A DNA stretch of 64,000 nucleotides, taken from Paraconiothyrium sp. Pb-2020 (taxonomy: Eukaryota; Ascomycota; Dothideomycetes; Pleosporales; Didymosphaeriaceae). The stretch spans positions 3,596,001 through 3,660,000 of the forward strand of contig JAJUBI010000003.1 in the NCBI GenBank assembly GCA_022419385.1, given 5' to 3'. Position numbers and translations under genes: made by a program. This document shows, piece after piece, positions 1-10,885 of the stretch (the first letter of the stretch is position 1; each line of letters starts with the position of its first letter). The notes under the pieces are model-generated. The model was not told where the DNA came from and made no database searches. It was given only the letters and a program-made list of their open reading frames with translations.

Positions 1-123
1 GTCCCGGCATTCTTGCCGCTACGTGGGCTGCTGTGGAGCCCACTGAGACGCCCAATGGCGTGGAGAACCTCCTTCTTAAGCATGCTAGCTTGTACCTTCG
101 ACTGAAACCCCACCATCACAGAC

Positions 124-1329
124 ATGTCGAAGCCTACTGTCCTTCACATTGGCGAGCCTATCAAGTATAACCATAAATTCTACGAGACCGAGTTCTTACA
201 GCGCTTTAATGTGGTGCGCAACGAGGATTTAGATCGGACCTCCTTCATTGAGGCGTTGAAAACCAAGAAGTATGCAGGAACAGGCGTGGAACCCATTCAA
301 ACAGCTCATCAAACTACAGGTATGGCGAGTTTGTAGCCATCTTCCGTCCACACTTCCAAACAGGCGGGGAAATGGGCCAGTGGGATTCAGACTTGATCCC
401 GCTTCTTCCATCTTCATGTCGTATCTTCGCTTCAGCAGGCGCAGGCTTCAACTGGGCAGATGTGGACTTGCTTGCAGAGCACAACATCTGGTATACCAAC
501 GGTGCGGGCGCATCTGACGAGGCCGTGTCCGATACTGGCCTCTACATGATCTTGTCGGTATTTAGAAATTTCACACGCGCGCAACTGGCCGCAAGGGCTT
601 GCGATATCGAAGAATTCGAGAAAACACACAGATTGATTGCAACAATTAGTGCGAACCCTAGAGACCACGTATTGGGTATCGTGGGGTTGGGTAATATCAG
701 CAAGAAGCTTGCGTACAAAGCAAGGACAGCTCTAGGGATGGAGATTCACTACTTCGATGTTGTGCGGGCAAGCTCAGAGGTCGAAAATGAGTTGGGCGCA
801 ACCTACCACGAGAGCCTAGATGATCTGCTCACCATCGCCGATTGCGTCTCGTTACATACACCTCTAAACAAGCATGTATGTATTATAAGACTCACTACTC
901 CGCCTCTGCAGCATCGGATTATCCTTCCTTCCAGACTTCTGTCACTAATTCACGCGTGTCCAGACCAAAGACCTGATAGGTGAAAAGCAGCTAGCCACGA
1001 TGAAGAAAGGCTCTCGCATCATCAACACTGCCCGGGGACAGGTCCTAAACGAAGACGCCCTCGTATCAGCATTGCACAGCGGCCACATAAGCGCCGCAGG
1101 GCTCGACGTTCACTATCATGAACCGCAAGTGTCCAAAGGGCTCGCGGCCATGCCTCAAGTTACTCTGACTACCCACATTGCTGGAGGAGCGTTGAATACA
1201 CGCATCAACTTCGAATTGGGCGCGATGAAGAACATTCTCAGAGTTGTTGGCTTCGATGGACAATTCACGGGTGATGAGCCTGTGACACCCGTGAACAAGC
1301 CTGCTTTTCTTGTATCGCAGAAAGAGTAA
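124..1329 (+). CDS. D-isomer-specific 2-hydroxyacid dehydrogenase (glyoxylate/hydroxypyruvate reductase-like)
   Basis: Three exons, 124-269, 320-875 and 964-1329, give 355 residues. The introns start GTATGC and GTATGT and end CAG, and the joined frame has no stop. The NAD-binding glycine motif GLGNIS lies near residue 168. The family's catalytic Arg is in NTARGQ (about 255), the Glu in HYHEP (about 283) and the His in THIAGG (about 304), so the enzyme looks intact. The family reduces 2-keto acids to D-2-hydroxy acids with NAD(P)H, and fungal members are usually annotated as glyoxylate or D-mandelate dehydrogenases. I cannot fix the substrate. There is no targeting signal, so a cytosolic location is likely. 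The start is the first ATG of the open frame. The family assignment is secure. Confidence 0.88.
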
Positions 1330-1872
1330 TTTCCTTCGCTACTTTGCGCAAATCACTGAAGAAGCTGGAGCTACGGAATAAATAGATGGATGCATTCACA
1401 GCATGTAGGCTTCATTCGGCATAAGAAGGTACAATTCCACCGTTCAGTAATGCACGATCACTGTTTGCACATTTCGAATCTGGATATCGCATACTTGAAT
1501 AGATGCATGCTTGCTGAGGGGAACCTTGTATAGCTCACATAGTGGCCTAGTGCGATTCCGTTGAGTCATGCGCATTCATGCATGTCGTTTTCCGTGTTTA
1601 TCAAGGTTGTCGCCTGATCCAATTAGTGTCCCCACAAACCCTCGCAGTTCTCGCCGTGCGTCCCCGCACCAAGTTCTCTGGGGAATGGAGGACCCGACCC
1701 ACTCTTTTATGCACGGGAATCGTGTTGCTTCAGATGGACCAGCAGTCTTATAAAACACCTTTTTATAGACTGACTACTTCTACCATATCCAACAGCTCTC
1801 CGGAGGACGCCTTCTCTCATTCACCCATCCATCGTACCGTCGTTTTGGACCACGCTGTCACCCAAACGCGAC
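1330..1872. other. Intergenic region, 3' of the dehydrogenase and promoter of the MFS gene
   Basis: No coding frame here resembles a protein. The last part carries a TATA box and should be the promoter and 5' leader of the downstream transporter. Confidence 0.6.
1749..1755 (+). promoter_or_regulatory. TATA box of the Dal5-type transporter
   Basis: TATAAAA lies 118 bp before the ATG at 1873, a normal distance for a fungal TATA element with a leader of some 50-80 nt. It is identified by motif and position only. Confidence 0.45.
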
Positions 1873-3541
1873 ATGGAGGACGTCATTGCCAACAAGCCAA
1901 AGGCTTCACTAGAAACAACAGAGAAGATTATCGCGCAGTTGGACGATCTGCCGCTGCCCGAAGAGTTGCAACATCTTGACGAAGATGAGCGGATCAAGCT
2001 CGAGCGCAGCCTCGTGCGAAGACTTGACTGTACTCTCATGCCTGTCGTAGCACTGCTGTTCTTGCTCAACATCTTGGATCGCAACAACATCGCCAACGCA
2101 AAGATCGCGGGATTGACAAAAACATTGGATATGACGAACTCGCAGTACAACACCTGTTTGATGATCTTCTATGTGGGCTGTAAGTGAACCGTACGACAAC
2201 ATAAAACAATCGCTCACTGTTTGCAGATGTCATCACACAGGTCCCGTCCAACATGATCATTACGAAAGTGCGTCCTTCATGGTACATCTGCTGCATCACG
2301 TCCGCATGGGGTGTAGTCTCTATGTGTCAGGCCTTCACCAAGAATTACGGAGGACTCTTCGCTTCAAGGTTCGTCTTAGGTCTAGTCGAAGCACCCTTTC
2401 TGCCGGGCGTGTTCTACCTGATGAGCTGCTGGTATAGCCGCGCGGAGCTTCCTCCAAGAATTGCCATCTTGTACGGTAGCAATATGCTTGCAAGCGCCTT
2501 TGGGGGACTCATAGCTGCTGGAATAGTGTCGCGTATGGAAGGTAAGGCCGGACGGCCTGCCTGGGTCAGTGACATTCAACTTAGCGTCGCCATCGTAAAC
2601 TGACATACTGCAGGAATGGCTTTTCATCATTGAAGGCAGCATAACCATCGTCATCGCACTTCTTTGTGTACCTATCCTTCCAGATTTCCCTCTCCAAAAG
2701 ACCAGTCCGATCCTCAAACGTGAGCACCAACTCTTTGCTGAATACCGCCTTCGCAAGGAAAACGCTGGTATTCGCGACGAGGATCCCGAGTCCATCTGGT
2801 GGGGCCTCAAGCAGGCACTGCTCGATCCGAAGCTATACATGTTCATCGTTTTGCAAATGATGTTAATCACCGCCCAGTCTTTCAATAACTTCTTCCCGTC
2901 CATCGTTGGCACCCTCGGCTACGATACGACCGTCACGTTGCTTCTCACTGCACCCCCATACCTATTCGCGTTCATCGTTTCTCTTTGTGTCTCTTTCCAC
3001 GCGGCGCACAAGAAAGAACGTGGTTGGCACATCGCCATTCCTATGATTTTCGGGTTACTTGGGAATCTTTTGGTGAGTCTCGTCAAGTCTGATTGTAGAT
3101 GAAGGTTCTAATCACTATCAGGCAATGTTCGTTCCGTCCCTGGGCGGTCGTTACTTTTCGATGTTTCTTATGACATCCGGCACCTATGCACCCTACAACC
3201 TCTGCGTCTCGTGGCTCTCGGCGTCTCTGCCTCGTCCAGCATCAAAGCGCGCCGCGGCACTTGCCATTATCAACTTAATGGCCGCTGGTGTAGCACACTT
3301 CTACACTAGCTATGCTTTCCCGGACTCGCAGAAGCCACGTTACTATGGAGGCGGCGGCATGATGAGCGCGGCGTGCCTCCTTTGTTCAGGTACAGCGATT
3401 TTCATCAAGTATTACTTGAAGAAGCAGAACGCAAAGATGGAGAGGGAAGAGCTGGAGGAAGGCAGAGTCGGAGGTGGTATCAAGGGAAGCAAGGTTGGTC
3501 ACGGTGGTGAGGCTATTGTGCGGTTCAGATACGTGCACTAG
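1873..3541 (+). CDS. MFS transporter, anion:cation symporter / Dal5 (allantoate permease) family
   Basis: Four exons (1873-2179, 2227-2564, 2614-3072, 3122-3541) give 507 residues, with all phases consistent. After a hydrophilic N-terminus of about 50 residues, the first membrane segment contains the family's typical stretch LLNILDRNNIANAKIAG. The rest is a series of hydrophobic helices with a central loop near residues 240-280 (SIWWGLKQAL, typical of Dal5-like proteins), ending in a Lys/Glu-rich cytoplasmic tail. The family moves small organic anions such as allantoate, nicotinate, pantothenate or dipeptides with protons across the plasma membrane. The substrate cannot be read from the sequence. 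Exon 2 ends at a GTCAGT donor; the earlier GTAAGG in the same exon leads out of frame. The neighbouring dehydrogenase on the same strand is a possible but unproven partner. Confidence 0.87.
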
Positions 3542-4195
3542 GTCTCCAAAGGAGTAGCGGTGGAGGCCTATTATCCTATGTGGACAAATGTAGCTCGAAA
3601 AGTTGATGGTTGGCTATCTGCATTATATGGTAAATCTCGAACTCAAAAGGTTAAAAAGCCTCAAAATGAGTATTTAAATTGTTCGCTGTCAGTTTGCTTC
3701 CCAGTCACCTTCCTATATTTGACACCCCATCTTTTAGGAAGCGATTCGCAGTTCGAACACAAACTTGATTGCCTCTAGCCACGATGTACCTCAGGCCGAG
3801 TATAATGTGAATCTGAATTTTAGAACGTGTGCCTTGCGAGGCTTGGATAAACTCTACAGATTCGTGACTCGCATGGCCACTCCGCAACACCACGATTACG
3901 CTCGGAAGTTCACCGAACCTGTGGAGGCGCAGGGTTCTCCGGACTTCACACCTTAGGTGCAGGATTGCGGTGTGGGTCAGCGACGGCGAGAAGGCCGGCC
4001 GTCGCTCCCCACACCCCCGTAGCCTGGAAGAACACCGAGATTCGCCCACACTCGGGGGCCTGGAAGAATACCGAGAGAGCACATCAACATATCGGCTAGC
4101 GTCATGTTTCGGTTTCGTGGATCTCTCTGGCTGCACCTTTCACGATCGTAGCATCCAAATTGTTCGTGATACCGTGATTTTGCGACATTGCGAGC
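3542..4195. other. Intergenic region and promoter of the flavocytochrome b2-like gene
   Basis: No convincing gene is present. It contains a 19-base direct repeat (4022-4040 and 4058-4076) and the 5' leader of the next gene. Confidence 0.55.
4022..4076. repeat. Two-copy direct repeat, 36-bp offset
   Basis: The 19-mer beginning GCCTGGAAGAA at 4022 recurs at 4058 with one C/T difference. It lies 120-175 bp upstream of the ATG at 4196. It may be a chance duplication or a pair of regulatory sites. Confidence 0.5.
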
Positions 4196-5902
4196 ATGGA
4201 ACCCAAATCAGTTTTATCAATTGAGGAAGTCAAGGCACACAATAGTCGCGATGACTGCTGGGTAGTAATCGAAGACAAAGTGTGGGATGTAACAGATTTT
4301 CTGTCAGACCATCCTGGAGGATCAGAAGGTATGTTCAATATCTATACAGCGCCAGTCTTTACGATACTAACTCAGCTAGTAATCTTAAAGTACGCCGGTC
4401 AGGATGCGACTTCAGTCTACAATGAATTCCACGCGCCGGGCATGCTCGAGGAAACACTTGCGACCAATAAGTTCGTCGGCGACATTCTCCCTTCCAACGA
4501 CGTTCCGCCAAAAAGCACAATCGACGAAGCGGAGGCGGCAGAATTGAATCCGCAGCTCGAACGCGCCATTGATATTCCACGTCAAGTTCCTGAGATATTT
4601 GAGAAACCGCATCTCCACCAACTCATCTCTGCGGCCGATTTCCAGGAAGTTGCGCGCAACACGTTAACACCGAAAGCATGGGCCTTCTACTCTTCGGCCG
4701 CGACCGATCTAGTCACGCACACGCAGAACAAGGCAGTCACTCGACGCGTGATGTTCAGGCCTCGAATCTTGCGAGATGTGAAGACAGTGTCCACGAAGCG
4801 AAAGATTCTGGGTTGTGATTCCTCTGTACCGTTCTTTGTTTCCCCGGCAGCTATGGCTCGACTGGCCCATCCAGACGGTGAATTAGCCCTGGCTCGGGGT
4901 TGCGCGAATGAAGATATTGTGCAGTGCATATCGAGCAATGCTTCATATCCGCTGGCTTCAATTGTCAAAGCTGGCCGGAAAGATCAACCTTTCTTTCTGC
5001 AGCTGTACGTCAATGTTGATCGACCCAAGACAGAAGACCTCCTTCGTAAAGCTGCCTCTTTGGGAATACGTGAGTCGTGAGAATCAATCCATGCAAGACA
5101 CATACTGACTGAACTGGAGGCGGCATACTCGTCACTGTCGACGCCCCCGTACCAGGCAAACGAGAAGCAGATGAGCGTATCGCCGCAGAAAACGTCGCAA
5201 GCGCCATTTCCGGCGCCGTAGCTAGTAACGATAAGAAAGGGGGTGGTATGGGTAGATTGATGGCCCAATATGTGGAAAAGAGCTTGATATGGGAAGATGT
5301 GCAGTGGATCAAAAGGGTATCCGGACTGCCGGTCGTGTTGAAGGGGGTACAAAGTGCCATGGACTCAAGAATGGCAGCGGATTGGGGATGCGACGGCGTG
5401 ATGCTGAGCAACCATGGAGGACGCTCCCTAGACGGGTAAGCACTTGACTGCACGTGCGCAGAGAGGGTACTGATAAATATCATAGCGCTCAACCGAGTAT
5501 ACTCGTCCTGTTAGAGTTACATCGCATGTGCCCAGAGATCTTCGATAAGCTCGAAGTATACATTGATGGAGGCTTCGAACGCGGATCAGACATCTTGAAA
5601 GCCATTTCCCTCGGTGCGACAGCAGTTGGCGTCGGGCGACCTTACCTATACTCACTGACTTATGGAGAAGAGGGCGTTGAGCACCTTACTCAGAGTAAGT
5701 AAATCATGATACCTGGTCGTAGTCCGGAGCTGACTCGGGGTTAGTACTGAAAGATGAGCTTGAAACATCGATGCGCTTGTGCGGAATTACAGATATTGAT
5801 CAGGCGGACCCTGGTCTGGTCAACACGCAGGATGTGGATTCTCTGGTATCGGCAACGGAAAGTCATCCATATATCCGATGGCAGCCGCGCGCAAAGATAT
5901 AG
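4196..5902 (+). CDS. Flavocytochrome b2-type FMN-dependent 2-hydroxyacid (L-lactate) dehydrogenase
   Basis: Five exons (4196-4328, 4380-5069, 5120-5435, 5486-5694, 5745-5902) give 501 residues. Residues 5-80 are a cytochrome b5 domain with heme-ligand histidines in HPGG (about 39) and FHAPGM (about 61). The rest is the FMN barrel of the L-lactate/glycolate oxidase family, with SNHGGRSLDG carrying the active-site His near 371 and a GGFERGSD phosphate-binding stretch. The family oxidises L-lactate or related 2-hydroxy acids and passes electrons via heme to cytochrome c. Yeast Cyb2 has a long mitochondrial presequence. Here the protein opens directly with the heme domain, so it may be cytosolic or use another acceptor. 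Intron 1 is 51 nt, in frame and without a stop. The family is certain; the substrate is not. Confidence 0.9.
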
Positions 5903-6203
5903 AGCAGGCAGAATCTGGCGGAGCCAGTATGCGAGCATCGTTTCCTCTCGAGATTCACGTCGAAAGGTGGTTGTTGGGTTTTGCACAGCCACGATTCGCG
6001 CTACGGCGGATCTTAGTCAGACTGCGTCCTCTGTTAGGCAGCCGCAGCCGCAATAAGATCTCATCGAAATCCTCCCTCATCTGTTTAATCTACAGTAAGC
6101 CAAAAGTCCTGAGTACAACCGGCTCGTACGTTGCCTATCCTGGAGTAACACGCCGCATTCAACCTTTTTGACGCAACTCTGTGTATCTCTCAAATTCGTT
6201 AGG
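5903..6203. other. Short intergenic spacer between the flavocytochrome and F-box-like genes
   Basis: About 300 bp with no recognisable element. Part must serve as terminator of the upstream gene and promoter of the downstream one. Confidence 0.5.
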
Positions 6204-7664
6204 ATGGCATTGCTCTCGCTCTCAAATGAGCTACTCGCCAATTGCTTTCTCTATTCCAGCTACAGTAAATCCGATATTCAAAACCTCCGTCTGGTCTCCA
6301 AAAGGGTCAACGCTAATGCAGCACCTTTCCTTGTCACCAAAGCCCACGTCTCCTTCAACCGCAACTCAATTCGAGATCTCGAGACCCTCAGCAATCATTC
6401 CGTCTTCTCGAAGAGCATTAAATGCGTTCGAATAGATGTGTCTTACTACGACAAACTGCTTGCAGATTCCTGCCATCGCTTCGTAGAGCACAACGCAAGC
6501 GAATTAAACTACACGTTAGACCTACTATCTCGGGCGACCCATCGGTGGTACGACAAGGAAGGGAACGTAAAGAATGAATATAGAGGTGACAAAGAGATTT
6601 TTGCGAATGCATATCGTGTCAATAAAGAGTGGCGTCGGACTGCAGTGGCTATGGCGGCCACCGAAGATAACATCAAATTTGACGCAACAGAAGCGCAAAA
6701 GCTTCTGATCGCCGCGTATGAAGACTACAAGGAACTGTACAGCGAACAACAAGCGGTTTTAGCAAGCGGCCAAGGCGTAGAAAGAGTTTTCCAAGCGCTG
6801 AACAAAATGACTGGTCTGGAGGAGATCGTGGTTGAAGACCTCATGTTCAGTCAGCCGAGGAGGAATGGTCGATCTTGGGTCGAAAGATTCCATATTGAGA
6901 GATTGATAGAGAGCTGTCTAACGAAAAGCCGCTGGAAAGGCTCGTTCATGACGGCTATGGAAACGCAACCTCCTGTCCAGATAGTCACTGATCTGTTCGC
7001 TGCGCTCGCCAGGTCTTCCGTTAGGCCAGCTTCATTCTCTATCAGCATTACACCTCCGACAGACCTGCGCTGTGTAAGCTTCACAAGCAAGCAGCTAGAC
7101 ACCGTTCGGACCGTTTTAGCTCAAGCAAAAGAGCTATGCCTCGCTGTAAGCAGCTGGGACCGAAGGGGCTCGCTGGCGGAGAATAATGACCGCCCAAAGG
7201 AAGAACTTACAGGGCTCTGTGCTTTTACACGTGCGTTCTTCAGCTCTCTGCGCCTACAGAAGCTTCAACTGAGCCTTGGGAATTACCCGTGCTTCTACGA
7301 AATACCTAAGATATCTCTATTCGATCTCCTGCCAATGCCGCTACTGACCAAGGATATTTCCCACATTGAGCTCCAGTCTGCTCCGTTGAAGATAAATGAG
7401 CTTCGAGCACTGATCGACACGATGAAAGATCGAATCAGGAGCTTGGCGTTGACCAAACCATATTTGCTAGAGGGAAATTGGTCAGATGCGATTGGCATGT
7501 TGCGTGACCTGAGAAAGCTTGAAAGTATCGACTTCAAGTATCCGTACGGCGGGGAGTACGGGGACAGACGCAACGGACCGGGCATCGAGCATGACTTGAT
7601 TGAGTCTTATATCTTGGGAAAGTCCAATGAAAACCCGCTACGGCGACAGGGGTTGGGGGAATAA
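6204..7664 (+). CDS. F-box-like protein of unknown target
   Basis: Single exon of 486 residues. I chose the ATG at 6204 because the protein then begins directly with an F-box-like segment (SLSNELLANCF...SDIQNLRLVSKRVNANAAPFLV, about residues 3-47). An in-frame ATG at 6168 would add 12 residues with no motif. The remainder is mainly helical with scattered leucine-rich stretches, as in the many fungal F-box proteins that recruit substrates to SCF ubiquitin ligases. No WD40, Kelch or clear LRR repeats are visible. Such genes are numerous and fast evolving in filamentous ascomycetes. The F-box call rests on the N-terminal pattern, and the target is unknown. Confidence 0.7.
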   Translation: MALLSLSNELLANCFLYSSYSKSDIQNLRLVSKRVNANAAPFLVTKAHVSFNRNSIRDLETLSNHSVFSKSIKCVRIDVSYYDKLLADSCHRFVEHNASELNYTLDLLSRATHRWYDKEGNVKNEYRGDKEIFANAYRVNKEWRRTAVAMAATEDNIKFDATEAQKLLIAAYEDYKELYSEQQAVLASGQGVERVFQALNKMTGLEEIVVEDLMFSQPRRNGRSWVERFHIERLIESCLTKSRWKGSFMTAMETQPPVQIVTDLFAALARSSVRPASFSISITPPTDLRCVSFTSKQLDTVRTVLAQAKELCLAVSSWDRRGSLAENNDRPKEELTGLCAFTRAFFSSLRLQKLQLSLGNYPCFYEIPKISLFDLLPMPLLTKDISHIELQSAPLKINELRALIDTMKDRIRSLALTKPYLLEGNWSDAIGMLRDLRKLESIDFKYPYGGEYGDRRNGPGIEHDLIESYILGKSNENPLRRQGLGE

Positions 7665-7918
7665 CAAGACAAAACCTCGAACGAGGGTATGCCTGAGGTA
7701 GAATCCTTAGTCCCCATATACAACATGATCCAAAACGTACGGAGATACGACCAGCGCACAATTTTGAATCCGGATAAATTCATTGCTACTGAAGCTCAAG
7801 TCTATTGCTTAAAGAGTGTGCAATAACGGCAAAGAAATTCCTGTGATCATAGCGTCCCATGATCACCACAGTCCCTATCGCAGTCTACTCCACGCGTTTG
7901 TTCCCGCTCTGTCATTTC

Positions 7919-8341
7919 TCAAAGGAACCTGTAAGACTTGACATCCTGGTTGAATTTGTTGTTGGAGCCTTCTGGGAAAGTCCAGAAGTGGGTGTTACCG
8001 GTCTCAGGGCACCCAGGCTGGTCGTAGACTCGGACTGAAGGGTTGTTAACTCAGATTTGGCGCATTATACCAATATTTAACTTACTTTGGCGGGTTAGCG
8101 AGCTCGCGGTGAGCTCGGTGCAGCCAACAGTTTGGCCCACGTTGAGATCATGGCAAGGAGCCGTATCTTGGACCAAGGTGAGTGGGGAAGGCGGAGTGAT
8201 GATATCAGCTGGAATGTTGCAGCCAGAGCTCCTGTAGAAAGTAGCGGTGACTGACGCAGCCTGACGCTCCTGAACCGGAGACGCTGGACTGGCAGCCGCA
8301 AGGGCAGCGAGAAGGAAGGAGGCAGCAACAGTGAATTGCAT
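7919..8341 (-). CDS. Small secreted cysteine-containing protein (effector-like)
   Basis: Two exons on the minus strand, 8341-8086 and 8034-7919, separated by a 51-nt GTAAGT..CAG intron, give 123 residues. The N-terminus is a clear secretion signal (MQFTVAASFLLAALAAA) with likely cleavage near residue 18. The mature part is short, has four cysteines (SSGC, APC, VGC, QPGC) and ends FWTFPEGSNNKFNQDVKSYRFL without a membrane or GPI segment. It matches no family I know. Its size, signal, paired cysteines and position beside a gene-poor stretch are what one sees for small secreted proteins or effector candidates, but that role is inference. The exon-intron model is well supported because the frame and the TGA close cleanly. 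Confidence 0.75.
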
Positions 8342-8463
8342 CTTGATGATGAGAAGATGATTGATTTCCTTATTGCAAGACTTGAAATTGAGAATTGTGT
8401 TTGTGTGTGGGATCTGAAAGTGAACGAGCTGGTTGGTGATTAATCTAGCAGAAAATGTAGCGG

Positions 8464-8471
8464 TATTTATA
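8464..8471 (-). promoter_or_regulatory. TATA box of the small secreted protein gene
   Basis: TATAAATA on the minus strand, 123 bp before the ATG at 8341. A perfect TATA element suggests a strongly inducible promoter, which would suit a secreted protein. Confidence 0.55.
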
Positions 8472-10885
8472 CACTTCTCGTGCGAGGCTGTTCTTGGAAG
8501 TTTCTGTTCATGAAAGTGAGCGTCGTCACGTCAGTCTGGTAGAATCCTCATGCTGGATAAAATCCTGTTGCAAACGAAGCCACCCAGCCCGGGTAGGCCA
8601 ATCGCGGCCTAGAATTTCATCATCAAGTGAGCCTCAAAGGCACAGCCTTGATGAACTGTGACGAGTGTGCATATCGCATGATCGTGAAGACAACTATGAG
8701 TGGTGCAAAGACTTGATCCTCGAACAGACGGATTGCATTACTGGTGGTGGCACTGGATAAAGTTGAAGGTTACGTCCGTGAACTTCGTAAGGGAAAACTC
8801 CAAACGACTATTAAGTCAGAGGCCTCTATAGGTCAGCTTACGGCACTGCTCACGGACTCCTTGCTGGTTTGCCTATTTTCCTCGGGCGTAAATTCCTAAA
8901 CGCACCTACACATAAAATGCATAAGCTAGTAAACAATACGCTCGCACAGGCGCCAACAACATTAGACGATGCATGAGAAGCTGTCACCGTCAATCTCTAC
9001 GACGTCGCCCGGCTTACGTATGGCTCAGCGCGCAGAATACGGTAGGAAATTTTGCCTAGGCCTGCACAGTTTGATGACAATCAAGCAACCTTTGTCAGAC
9101 ATAACTTCCTGTTGGTGTTGGCTAGACTCAATGTAGATTTGTAGCCAAGATCGAAACTACCACGTGGTAGTAATATGCGTAGGGCTGCTGACGTTCGTGG
9201 GGTCACCGATGTTTCGTGCTGACGAACGTTGATAATACGAGGTATTATGCATGTTTAGTGGGGACGCGTCGTCGAAGACTATCCCCTGAAGGCGGATCGA
9301 AGCATGTTTCGGCGAGTCTGTATATCAGAGTAACATATCGTGCGAAAGGATCGCGTTCCATTTGACGCGTGGCTATAGCTACCAAAGGGTACGATTTCAA
9401 AAGTAGTGGATGTGCCTCCAAGTGACTTTTCTAACTGTTCTTGGGAAGTTCTGGTTTGTTCTGATGACATTCTTTAGGAGTTCACTCCTTGGCTATAGTT
9501 CTGAGTTGTAGATAACCGCAGCTGTTCTTTGTTATCTAGGCATAGGTATAGTTGGCCCCTTTATTAACACGAGGGATTAAGTTTAAGAGGATTTGATGCT
9601 GAAAAGTTGTGTCTGCCACCGTGGAGTGAGGATATCTGTACGTAATACCGGAACTGGCGGGCCGTTGTAGAGATGTGGTTCAAACGATGGTAGGCTGGCA
9701 TTCAACGATTGCTCAGCCTGGCTGACTTCTATTCTAATGATCACCATGCGCCTTCGACGAATCTCATCGATCCATGTGCTCACACAGGCTTTTCAGCAAA
9801 TCTTGGTATAGCAAGGCCAAATATTGGGCGACTGTGTTGCTTCACATTGCCTCGGAACGGCATGATTCACGAATGCATGAACTGAGAGAAGTGGCGCTTT
9901 TCGATCTTTCTAAAAGCAGCTGCTTGCTAGGCATGGAAGTGTCACAAGGGCAGTTACACCAGTTTCGGTCAGTGTGCTTGTGGCGTTGCATTGATGCGAC
10001 CTCCTGTCATCGCGAATCTGATCAAAGAAGACGCCTGATGGACTAGAGGTCAGGATGAAGTGAGTGTAAAACTTTGTAGCGTAGATTAATTCACATTATA
10101 GTACGTGTTGAACCCTGCGACCTGATACTGCATAGCCGTTTCTCGTATTGGCGCGAGTGCCAGTCCACATTTTGTGTGGCCCGCTGGGGACCTAGCATGT
10201 GTTGTGTATCCCTTTTATTTATGCGATACATGCCCTTTCCCAAGTCTCCTTACCGTTTCGAACTATCTAAAACCGTCGGTTAGTGATTGATTGTAAATCT
10301 AGTGCATTGTTGCGAGTCTCATCAGGTCTTGTATGATTGAAATTGATAGAAGCAGGCTTTCTCATAGGAAAGGGGCCAGTATTTTCTTGCTCCTCCAGTG
10401 TTCAGTTCGCGTCATAAGTGTAGTGCAACCGGCTTTCGCGGTCCCTGGTGGTCTTAGTGCAGGGCTAAATTAGCAGTCAAAGGGGCATCAAGATGTGGAC
10501 CTAGGTACCCCAGAACAACATTACTGAAGTGCTATTTTTGTGCATTTTGTTAACAAACACTTCGTTTTATCATTGTGCGCTTCCTGTAGCCGATGTAGCG
10601 AACAATGACAACGATGAGTGCTATCTCGACTCTTAACGAGCCGTCAGTTGCCGCCACATCTGCCCACAAGCTCATTGCCCTAACTCTAGCGTCCCTTTCA
10701 ACGAATGCGAGAGCGAATTGCGGCAAAACGTTTGCTATTTAGTCCGCGCCAAATTCGAAATTCAATAGTCGCCGATTGCGATGACGCGGCTCACATGGCG
10801 AACTGTGGTTCACGTGTCGCGCTTTTAACGCGCCGTGCTCCGTCACTAATTTTAACTCAAAGGAGAAAAGATTGAACAGTGCTGT
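8472..10885. other. Gene-poor stretch
   Basis: About 2.4 kb with only short scattered frames (longest about 90 codons) that look random on both strands. I see no transposase, reverse transcriptase, tRNA or terminal repeat. The right end merges into the tandem array that follows. Confidence 0.5.
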
